A stretch of 64,000 bases of DNA, taken from the NCBI RefSeq assembly GCF_016907915.1, contig NZ_JAFBCW010000014.1, positions 1 to 64,000 on the forward strand. Direction: 5' to 3'. A model generated the notes under the pieces. That model made no database searches. It had not been told where the DNA came from and saw only the letters and a program-made list of their open reading frames with translations. This DNA comes from Desulforadius tongensis (lineage in GTDB: Bacteria; Bacillota; Desulfotomaculia; Desulfotomaculales; Desulfohalotomaculaceae). This document shows positions 18,229 through 24,887 of the stretch, in pieces (the first letter of the stretch is position 1; each line of letters starts with the position of its first letter). Made by a program: the position numbers and the translations under genes.

Positions 18229-18813
18229 ATGGTGTTGGCCCTGTTAAAAAGAAAAGGTAACGGTGTTAAAAGGTGCGTTTTATTTGCTTTCATCATTGTC
18301 CTTTTGATATTCAAAGCTGGTGACATAGGCAGAAAAATTTATCCCTTCCCCTACCGTGAAACAATTACCCAACATGCCGTAGCTAATAACATCGATCCCA
18401 ACCTGCTAGCAGCATTAATTAAAACGGAAAGCAGCTTTGACCCTCATGCCAATTCCCCGGCAGGTGCCAGGGGGCTGTTGCAAATTATGCCCGACACCGG
18501 GCGCTGGATAGCAGAGCAAATGGGCCAATCAGATTTTAAGCCGGACCAGTTATACAACCCGGAAACAAGCATCCGCATGGGGGCATGGTATTTGGCTAAT
18601 TTGAAGGATGAATTTAAAGGCAACCAAACACTAATGCTGGCCGCCTATAACGCCGGCCGCGGCAACGTAAAACAATGGCTGGAAAACCAGCACTGGACCG
18701 GCGAATCAAAGAATATAGACCAAATTCCCTTTCCTGAAACAAGGTACTATATAAGAAAGGTAATGCTTAATTATAAAATATACAGCTACCTATACGATGG
18801 TAATAAACTATAA
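18229..18813 (+). CDS. Membrane-anchored soluble-lytic-transglycosylase domain protein
   Basis: This protein of about 194 residues has a single N-terminal anchor (CVLFAFIIVLLIFKAGD) and an SLT/goose-lysozyme domain. The catalytic Glu is in LIKTESSFDPHA, followed by GARGLLQIMPDTG, PETSIRMGAWYLA and AAYNAGRGNV. It cleaves the MurNAc-GlcNAc bond of peptidoglycan outside the cell. The exact start is unclear: GTG 18226, ATG 18229 and GTG/TTG 18232-18235 all lie close to a GGAG at 18223-18226. It follows coaE by about 45 bases. Confidence 0.9.
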   Translation: MVLALLKRKGNGVKRCVLFAFIIVLLIFKAGDIGRKIYPFPYRETITQHAVANNIDPNLLAALIKTESSFDPHANSPAGARGLLQIMPDTGRWIAEQMGQSDFKPDQLYNPETSIRMGAWYLANLKDEFKGNQTLMLAAYNAGRGNVKQWLENQHWTGESKNIDQIPFPETRYYIRKVMLNYKIYSYLYDGNKL

Positions 18814-18831
18814 AAATCCGTAAAAAATCCC

Positions 18832-18860
18832 TTGCAGTGAATATAGCACTGTGTTATAAT
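18832..18860 (+). promoter_or_regulatory. Sigma-A promoter of tRNA-Leu
   Basis: TTGCAG (18832-18837) and a perfect TATAAT (18855-18860) are separated by 17 bases and lie 20 bases before the mature tRNA 5' end. Confidence 0.85.
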
Positions 18861-18880
18861 ACCTACTGTCAGTGAAACGT

Positions 18881-18965
18881 GTCGGAGTGGCGGAATCGGC
18901 AGACGCGCACGTTTGAGGGGCGTGTGGGGTGACCCGTGTGGGTTCAAGTCCCACCTCCGACACCA
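18881..18965 (+). tRNA. tRNA-Leu (GAG)
   Basis: This 85-base class II tRNA has acceptor GTCGGAG/CTCCGAC, anticodon stem CACGT/GCGTG around TTGAGGG giving anticodon GAG, a variable arm, T-loop TTCAAGT and an encoded CCA. Confidence 0.95.
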
Positions 18966-19098
18966 GTGCATTTCCACACATCATTAGGTGTTAATATATC
19001 AGGGTTTTGTGTCTGTACTGGATCAGCGTATCAATATATGCTGGTCTTTTTTAACGTAGGGGCATTAACCAGCTGCTCATCAAACCCGGGAAAGGGCA

Positions 19099-19599
19099 CT
19101 ATTCTGCTGCTTTTGCTAAAGTTTCTAATCGAGCTACCTTGGCCACAAGATAACCGGTATTTATTTCAACATTATCTAACTTACTCTCGATACGTTCAAA
19201 CCGCACATTTTGGATTTCTCTGTCATCATACAAACCCCGAATCTTTTCAATAACTTGGTTCTCTATACGGGATTCTAATCGGAGTTGATTTTTTTCTACT
19301 GCTTCTATGCGGGTCTCCATTGACTTCATACCGGTTTCCACTGCTTCTATGCGGGTCTCCACTGACTTCATACCGGCTTCCACCGCTTCTATGCGGGTCT
19401 CCATTGACCTCATACCGGTTTCCACCGCTTCTATGCGAGTTTCTACTGCTTCTATGCGGGTTTCTACCGATTTTATACTGGTTTCTACTGCTTCTATGCG
19501 GGTTTCGAGTTTAGTTAGGTCATTCCGAGTCTCTTTCTGGCCTTCGATTAAAGCTTGCAGCTGCTGTAATACCAGTTCTTGAAACTTATTATTATCCAT
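19099..19599 (-). CDS. Heptad-repeat coiled-coil protein
   Basis: This 166-residue protein consists of a short N-terminal helix (MDNNKFQELVLQQLQALIEG), about nine repeats of the heptad RIEAVET/GMKSMET, and a C-terminal helical segment with DNVEINTGYLVAKVARLE. The pattern predicts one long parallel coiled coil. There is no signal peptide or membrane segment. Repeat copies differ by only a few codons, which points to recent expansion by slippage. Similar proteins of unknown role are common in clostridia. A good ribosome binding site (GGAGAGTAGGT) precedes the ATG. Function unknown. Confidence 0.8.
   Translation of the reverse strand: MDNNKFQELVLQQLQALIEGQKETRNDLTKLETRIEAVETSIKSVETRIEAVETRIEAVETGMRSMETRIEAVEAGMKSVETRIEAVETGMKSMETRIEAVEKNQLRLESRIENQVIEKIRGLYDDREIQNVRFERIESKLDNVEINTGYLVAKVARLETLAKAAE
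19290..19511 (-). repeat. 42-bp coding tandem repeat (two heptads per unit)
   Basis: The word GCTTCTATGC recurs at 19301, 19343, 19385, 19427, 19448 and 19490 on the plus strand, giving spacings of 42, 42, 42, 21 and 42. Units therefore gain or lose whole heptads in frame. They encode RIEAVETGMKSME-type heptad pairs. Confidence 0.9.
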
Positions 19600-19984
19600 A
19601 CCTACTCTCCTTTCTAAACCGAAATATCGCCATCGTTGAAACCTATTTCATGTTCGGCAGCATTAACACCTGCACTATTGTCATCTTTCAAGCAGTCTAG
19701 AAACAACTCAATATTTCCTGCTACTACTTCGACAATTCTTCTTCTACTCCTTCTCTGTCAGAGTAAGAACCACGATGAATATTCTTTTAAGCAAATCCTA
19801 AAATACCCTTTCAAAAAACAATACAAAAAAACAGACTTCCAAGCTTTAACATCAGGAAAGATAACAGTGCTTTCAGGTGTTCTCTTGCAAAAGAGCAGTG
19901 CTGTCAAAGTAAGGTGAAAAGTTTTTTCATACACATATCTCCCATTTCAATATTTTGACAAAATAAATAACCCGGTGTTTGAGG
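19600..19984. other. Gene-poor spacer with a short minus-strand reading remnant
   Basis: The minus strand from about 19750 down to 19614 is open and encodes VEVVAGNIELFLDCLKDD and a further 20 residues, but it lacks a start codon and a recognisable domain. The plus-strand frame at 19636-19917 has no ribosome binding site and odd composition. I see no supported gene here. Confidence 0.4.
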
Positions 19985-19989
19985 CCGAG

Positions 19990-20265
19990 TTATTTAGCAG
20001 CTATGTTTACTGTTTTAGCTGCTCCATCCCAGGCCATCTGGCAGCCAGTGCTTCGCCCAGGTAGCGTACCGGGATGAAGGTTCTGCCGTTTTTAATTACC
20101 GGGGCGGTGTTTATTGTTTGCACAACCGGTTGGGCGGGTTGTCTTCTTCATCAAAAACGATATACCAATCAGGATGTCTGGTATCACCCCCTTCCCCGCC
20201 ATTACCGGGAATAATTTCTGCGAATGCGGGGCTTTGGGGCAGTAGGGATACCTCCTCAGCTGTTC
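19990..20265 (-). pseudogene. Copper-amine-oxidase-like stalk domain, frameshifted fragment
   Basis: On the minus strand, one frame encodes PAFAEIIPGNGGEGG and DWYIVFDEED. After a first frameshift (about 20140) a second frame encodes PVIKNGRTFIPVRYLGEAL, and a third encodes QMAWDGAAKTVNIAA before a stop. Joined, they give a secreted protein with the VPVRYLGEALG-WD signature of the same domain found in the S41 protease. At least two frameshifts and the small size make it a decayed gene. It lies just downstream of the WYL regulator. Confidence 0.7.
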
Positions 20266-20275
20266 TAATTTTCTC

Positions 20276-21292
20276 TTACTTCCGGTAAAGTTTTAAAATA
20301 TCTTCCGCCATTCTACACATTTCTTCTCTTAACCAGCTTGGTTCCAGCACTTCTACGTTGCTTCCCCACTGAATAATCCAGGTTTTCATTTCTTTTATTC
20401 CGCAAACATTATAAGTAATAATCACCGAACCATCGGCCAACTCTTCTTCCACTGCCTGCGATGGGTGGTAAATAACGTTTTTAACCCGGTGGGACACACC
20501 GGGGCTGAATTTTAATTTAACTTTACAAACACTGCCATCGTTAATTACACCCCAACTGTTGGCCATATACTCCTTGAGATTAAAATCGTCAGGGTAATTA
20601 AATTTTTCTGAAGTATAGGGAAAAACATCTTTTATTTGATCAACGCGGAATACCCTGATGCCTTTTCTTTCCAGGCAGTAGGCCACCAGGTACCAGTTCT
20701 GGCGCTTGCAGATAAGGCCATAGGGTTCAACCACTCGTTTACTTTCTTCCTGCTTGTATCCCACAAAATAACGTATTTTAACCCGGTAGCACTCTTTCAG
20801 TGCTTGTATCAGCTTAGTAAACCGGTCTCCCACCATTTTAGGTTCCACCAAGGTTTCTTCAACCAGGTGAATGCGGTTCTGCAGCCGTTCCACCGCCAGT
20901 TCTTTAGGGTCATAGTGGTATTTAAACAACGTAGATACCAGTGCATCCTTAAGCTCATTTAAGTGCCCTGATAGGGCAGAACCTTTTTGCTGGAGCAAAC
21001 TTAAAAACAACACCGTGGCTTTTTCCGGGCTTAAACTGGGCAGGTAACCTGCCTCTAAGTTGTAGTAAGTTCTTTTAACTCCATTTACAACCTTTTCTTT
21101 TCTTATTAAGGGGACTCTAAAATCATTTTCAATGGCATTTAAATCTCGCTCTATAGTCTTTTCTGATACTTCAAATTTTTCTACCAGCTCTTTTTTAGTT
21201 ACACCTCCATATGGTGTTTTTTTGTTTATTAAATCAATGATCATGTTAATGCGCAGATTTTTTGTTACGTCTTTTTTAGGTGCAGCAGCCAT
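20276..21292 (-). CDS. WYL-domain transcriptional regulator
   Basis: This 338-residue protein has an N-terminal winged helix (KKELVEKFEVSEKTIERDLNAI), a middle helical region, and a WYL domain at about 165-235 (RQNWYLVAYCLERKGIRVFRVDQI), ending with a WCX-like extension that contains WIIQWGSNVEVLEP. WYL regulators bind a ligand, possibly nucleic acid, and often control DNA-repair or phage-defence genes. It is encoded on the same strand downstream of the helicase-nuclease pair, with the small zinc ribbon between. Target genes are inferred from location only. Confidence 0.88.
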   Translation of the reverse strand: MAAAPKKDVTKNLRINMIIDLINKKTPYGGVTKKELVEKFEVSEKTIERDLNAIENDFRVPLIRKEKVVNGVKRTYYNLEAGYLPSLSPEKATVLFLSLLQQKGSALSGHLNELKDALVSTLFKYHYDPKELAVERLQNRIHLVEETLVEPKMVGDRFTKLIQALKECYRVKIRYFVGYKQEESKRVVEPYGLICKRQNWYLVAYCLERKGIRVFRVDQIKDVFPYTSEKFNYPDDFNLKEYMANSWGVINDGSVCKVKLKFSPGVSHRVKNVIYHPSQAVEEELADGSVIITYNVCGIKEMKTWIIQWGSNVEVLEPSWLREEMCRMAEDILKLYRK

Positions 21293-21383
21293 TTGTAATA
21301 CCCCCCGGCTTAACTAATATCAAGAAAATTAACAATATTTTTCGCCGGGATACTGCAAAAACCTTCTCTAAAATACGACAAAA

Positions 21384-21575
21384 TCAATCATAGAATACAC
21401 TACCTATCACTTTAACTACCTCCCCCCTCCTACAGCAGCTGTTTATTTTTTCTGTATTTTCCCTGGGTATATTAGAAATATCGGTCCCGCAGTAGGGGCA
21501 TATCCACTCACCTTTCGATGACGCACTGTAAGATTTTTTACCGCACTTAGGGCAGACTTTAAAATACACTATCAT
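21384..21575 (-). CDS. Small zinc-ribbon protein
   Basis: This 63-residue protein starts MIVYFKVCPKCGKKSYSAS and continues with WICPYCGTDIS, a classic CPxCG-x(n)-CPYCG zinc knuckle pair, followed by a 25-residue tail with a CC pair. No enzyme domain. It could be an anti-sigma-like or DNA/RNA-binding adaptor. It lies between the WYL regulator and the helicase-nuclease genes. Function unknown. Confidence 0.65.
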   Translation of the reverse strand: MIVYFKVCPKCGKKSYSASSKGEWICPYCGTDISNIPRENTEKINSCCRRGEVVKVIGSVFYD

Positions 21576-21682
21576 TCGCCTCCGTTAAGCCCTTGGGGCT
21601 ATGATGTCATCATCAGCACTGAAGATACCGTAACCTATTGTAACTGCGTCCATTAGACACCAGTTTGTCGGTAGGTAAAAAA

Positions 21683-21708
21683 AATATCGCCTCAAATTAG
21701 GCGATATT
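21683..21708 (-). terminator. Terminator after the helicase-nuclease operon
   Basis: A perfect 10-bp stem (AATATCGCCT/AGGCGATATT) with a 6-base loop is followed on the minus strand by a run of eight T. It starts nine bases after the stop of the UvrD-like gene. Confidence 0.9.
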
Positions 21709-21716
21709 ACTAACAT

Positions 21717-24700
21717 CTATTCACACAGCAGGCGGTAACTGCAGTATTCACACCCTTTTGTCTTCCGGGCCGGGTATTCTTCACGCAAAATAGCTGATCC
21801 CATGTTTATCAGCTCCGCTTCTGCATCATTTAAACCAGCATCAACTTTAATTACCTCCCCTTCGTTTAGGTGCCATAACTCTAGTTCAATGTTTTCTATC
21901 TGAGGGAAAATCCTTTTTACCGCACAGGCATATAAACGGAGCTGCAGAGAATAATTTTCAATTTTCTCAACATCTAATACCCGGTTCGTTTTAAAGTCGA
22001 TAATTTTTGCCTTGCTCCCGTCAATTTCCAACCTGTCTATGTACCCTTTAAACTCCAGCGTACCTTCTTCAAGTTGGTATACAGTATGAAATTCCTTTTC
22101 AGTATATATATTTCCACTATTTGATTTAGTTGATAAACTGATGTAATTGTTAACGCAGGCAGAGGCAGTATCTCTATAACGCTCTCTGTACTTATCAACC
22201 GGAAGCCCTAATAAAACGGCCTCTTTTTCTAACAATAGCTCTACGTCCTCTTGATCTTTAAATGTTTCTTTACGCTGGATAGCATTGTGCACAATGCTCC
22301 CTAACAGGACAGCATCATATTCCTGTACTGCTCTATCTTCCTGGCCAGGATCAACATCCTCTGCCGGTATACCCATCACAGTACTGTAATAGTACTGTCT
22401 AGGACACTTTTTGTACTGCAGCATACTGGTAAAACTTAAGGATAGGTGTTTTTCTTCGTCCTTGGCTGGTTCTTTGTCCGGCCAGGATAATATTGTATTT
22501 AAAACCTGTTCTTCGCAGCCGTCACCTGCAGGTGAGCTTTCAGCATCATTTATATTACCCTGCCACGGCAGACAGTATTTACCAAGCTCATCATCGCCAA
22601 TAATACTAATTATTTCTTCGTAGTATTGGGGCAGACTTGTGTTTCCCTTTGGCTCATCAGCAAGAAGGTATACTCTATCTTCAGCTCGTGTCAGCGCCAC
22701 ATAAAATACCCTGCGGTCTTCATCCAGGGCTGTTTCTTTAAATAATGCTTTATTGTTAATTAACCCGGCATTATTAAGTACATTTTTAAACTGCGATATT
22801 GAAAAAATATTGCCGTATTTAACTGTATTTTTAATTAACAGTCCCTGCTTATCGTCCCATACCAGGTTGGGATACCTGGGAGAAAACGGGAACCTGCCCG
22901 GAACTACCTGTACCAGAAAAACATATTTAAATTCCAGCCCCTTGGCCTTATGCACGGTCATCAAATGTACAGCGTTTTCTTCACTGGAACCTGCTTCTGC
23001 TTCATCATCCTGGTATACTTCTAACAGGCGGATAATATCATCAAGGCCTACCGTCCCGTGCTTGCCTTCAAAGTCCGCCAGGGTACTGCGCAGCTTATTA
23101 ATGTTGGCCAAACTGTGCAGCACTTCATTTTCCGGCTTGGTATACAAATACTGCAGGTAGCCGCTGTTGGTGAGTATATAATCTAAAAGTACCGGGGCCG
23201 ACAGGCTGTCTTTTAAATTTAAAGCATTTCTAAATAGCTTTAGCAAACGTTTTATTTTTACCACTGCTGTTTTGCCAAAACTAGTTTCATCAAAGTCTGC
23301 TGCCAGTGCTTCATAAACGTCAAGCTTGCGCTTCATGCCTTCCTCGGTCTTTTCCCAGGTATTTGATAATTGGTAGAGCTGGTTGTCAGTTAGTCCCACC
23401 GGCGGGCGCATCAATATCCAAAGCAGGCTGTTTTTATCGGTGGGATTATTGATAATCCTTAGGTATGCGAGGATATCCTGTACTTCTAGTCTTTCATAAA
23501 ATCCGGTTCCGCCCAGTGTACGGTAAGGAATACTTCTTTTACGCAGTTCATCTTCAAAGAGCTTGCAGTATTTCAAACTGCGGAAAAGCACCGCAATATC
23601 CCCGGGGCGGCAGCCATCCCTTACTAACTTTTGTATTTCATTGGCCATTACTTTGGCCTGAGTTTCTTCATCATAAAGGGCTACCAGCACATGGCCCTTA
23701 CCTTGTTCAGCGTCATCTCTTCCCGCCTGCAGACGAATTTTATCTTCCTTATTTTTAAACTGCTCCTGCTGGGTGATGAAGAAATGTGAAACATCCAAGA
23801 TACCCTTTTTTGAACGGTAGTTGGTATTCAGGTGTACCTCTTTCCCTCCCCACAGCGCTGCTGCAAAATCACCCATGTTTTCTGGTCTGGCATTACGCCA
23901 GGCGTAGATAGCCTGCTTCTCATCACCCACCACGGTGACATTGGACATTTTATCATCAGCAGCCAACAGGCTCAGCAGTTTAAATTGTGATTCACTGGTG
24001 TCCTGGAATTCATCCACGAAAATATGTTTAAACTGGCTGCGGTAAGCAGCTAGCAGCTCTTTATTGTCTTTTAAAAGCCGGTAGGTCATAAAAATTAGGT
24101 CAGCAAAGTCCATGGCATCTTCACTGGCCAACCTGGTTTGGTATTCCCGGTAAGCAAGATAGATAAAATTAATCCATTCTTCTTCCAGCAGCAGGTGCAC
24201 CTCTATGTCATCAAGTTTATTTAGAATAGAACTTTTTGTCTTCCCTTTGGCACATTTCTCCACTACATCCTGCAGCCGGCAGCTGTTGTCTCTAAATTCC
24301 TCCAGCTTGGCCAGTGCTGTAACCCGGAACTCCATGGGTGTTAAAAATGAATCTTTCAGTTTGCTTACTAGATCATAAATCTCTGCCGTCATTACCGGGA
24401 CTTCTGCAAAGGGCAGTTCTTGAAAGCTGTTCAAATCTATATCACCAGTACCTACATTAAGATTCAAAATGTCATCTATTACACTGTTAAAAATCACCTT
24501 ACTTTCTAGGTCGGTGAGCACAGTAAATTCCGGGTTCCAGCCAATGCGCAGGGAGTTTTCCCGCAGTATTCGTGAGCAGATGCTGTGGAATGTACCAATC
24601 CAGGCATTTAACATGGCACTGTCCCTGCTGAATAAGTTAATTTCCCGGCAGAGTCTGGCTATACGGTTTCTCATTTCGGCAGCAGCCTTATCAGTAAAGG

Positions 24701-24887
24701 TAAGGGCCAGCAGATTTTCCGGCGACCAACCTGGATTATCTGCCAGGCAGTGAACATAACGGGATGTAAGAGTGCGCGTTTTACCTGTACCTGCCCCGGC
24801 TGTAATTTTGAGGGGTTTATTTAATGGGGCCGTTACAGCATCCTTCTGCTGTGGGTTTAAATCATCAAGATATACCTGTTTATTCAC
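21717..24887 (-). CDS. UvrD/Rep-type helicase fused to an iron-sulfur PD-(D/E)XK nuclease (AddA/AdnB-like)
   Basis: This protein of about 1056 residues is an SF1A motor followed by a RecB-type nuclease. The helicase motifs are AGAGTGKTRTL (near residue 30), LTFTDKAAAEMRNRI, DEFQDTSESQF, GDEKQAIYAWRNA, MTVHKAKGLEFK and VALTRAEDRVYL. The nuclease domain has IIDFKTNR as the D-x-K strand, flanked by a KKCPRQYYY Cys and a terminal C-x2-C-x5-C (CEYCSYRLLC), a pattern that usually binds 4Fe-4S in AddB/AdnA-type nucleases. I choose the GTG at 24887, preceded by AAGGGGGG, giving an 8-base overlap with the upstream gene; an ATG 87 bases earlier would add a non-conserved tail. The expected role is double-strand-break end resection with the upstream subunit. 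Confidence 0.85.
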   Translation of the reverse strand: MNKQVYLDDLNPQQKDAVTAPLNKPLKITAGAGTGKTRTLTSRYVHCLADNPGWSPENLLALTFTDKAAAEMRNRIARLCREINLFSRDSAMLNAWIGTFHSICSRILRENSLRIGWNPEFTVLTDLESKVIFNSVIDDILNLNVGTGDIDLNSFQELPFAEVPVMTAEIYDLVSKLKDSFLTPMEFRVTALAKLEEFRDNSCRLQDVVEKCAKGKTKSSILNKLDDIEVHLLLEEEWINFIYLAYREYQTRLASEDAMDFADLIFMTYRLLKDNKELLAAYRSQFKHIFVDEFQDTSESQFKLLSLLAADDKMSNVTVVGDEKQAIYAWRNARPENMGDFAAALWGGKEVHLNTNYRSKKGILDVSHFFITQQEQFKNKEDKIRLQAGRDDAEQGKGHVLVALYDEETQAKVMANEIQKLVRDGCRPGDIAVLFRSLKYCKLFEDELRKRSIPYRTLGGTGFYERLEVQDILAYLRIINNPTDKNSLLWILMRPPVGLTDNQLYQLSNTWEKTEEGMKRKLDVYEALAADFDETSFGKTAVVKIKRLLKLFRNALNLKDSLSAPVLLDYILTNSGYLQYLYTKPENEVLHSLANINKLRSTLADFEGKHGTVGLDDIIRLLEVYQDDEAEAGSSEENAVHLMTVHKAKGLEFKYVFLVQVVPGRFPFSPRYPNLVWDDKQGLLIKNTVKYGNIFSISQFKNVLNNAGLINNKALFKETALDEDRRVFYVALTRAEDRVYLLADEPKGNTSLPQYYEEIISIIGDDELGKYCLPWQGNINDAESSPAGDGCEEQVLNTILSWPDKEPAKDEEKHLSLSFTSMLQYKKCPRQYYYSTVMGIPAEDVDPGQEDRAVQEYDAVLLGSIVHNAIQRKETFKDQEDVELLLEKEAVLLGLPVDKYRERYRDTASACVNNYISLSTKSNSGNIYTEKEFHTVYQLEEGTLEFKGYIDRLEIDGSKAKIIDFKTNRVLDVEKIENYSLQLRLYACAVKRIFPQIENIELELWHLNEGEVIKVDAGLNDAEAELINMGSAILREEYPARKTKGCEYCSYRLLCE

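Noticed and set aside
18936-19253. Plus-strand open frame overlapping tRNA-Leu and the coiled-coil gene
   Set aside because: It begins inside the tRNA and runs antisense to a supported gene.
19290-19511. Regular repeats resembling a CRISPR array
   Set aside because: The period is 21/42 bases with no unique spacers, and the sequence is coding for coiled-coil heptads.
19307-19582. Two overlapping plus-strand frames with repeats
   Set aside because: They mirror the repeats of the coiled-coil gene on the other strand.
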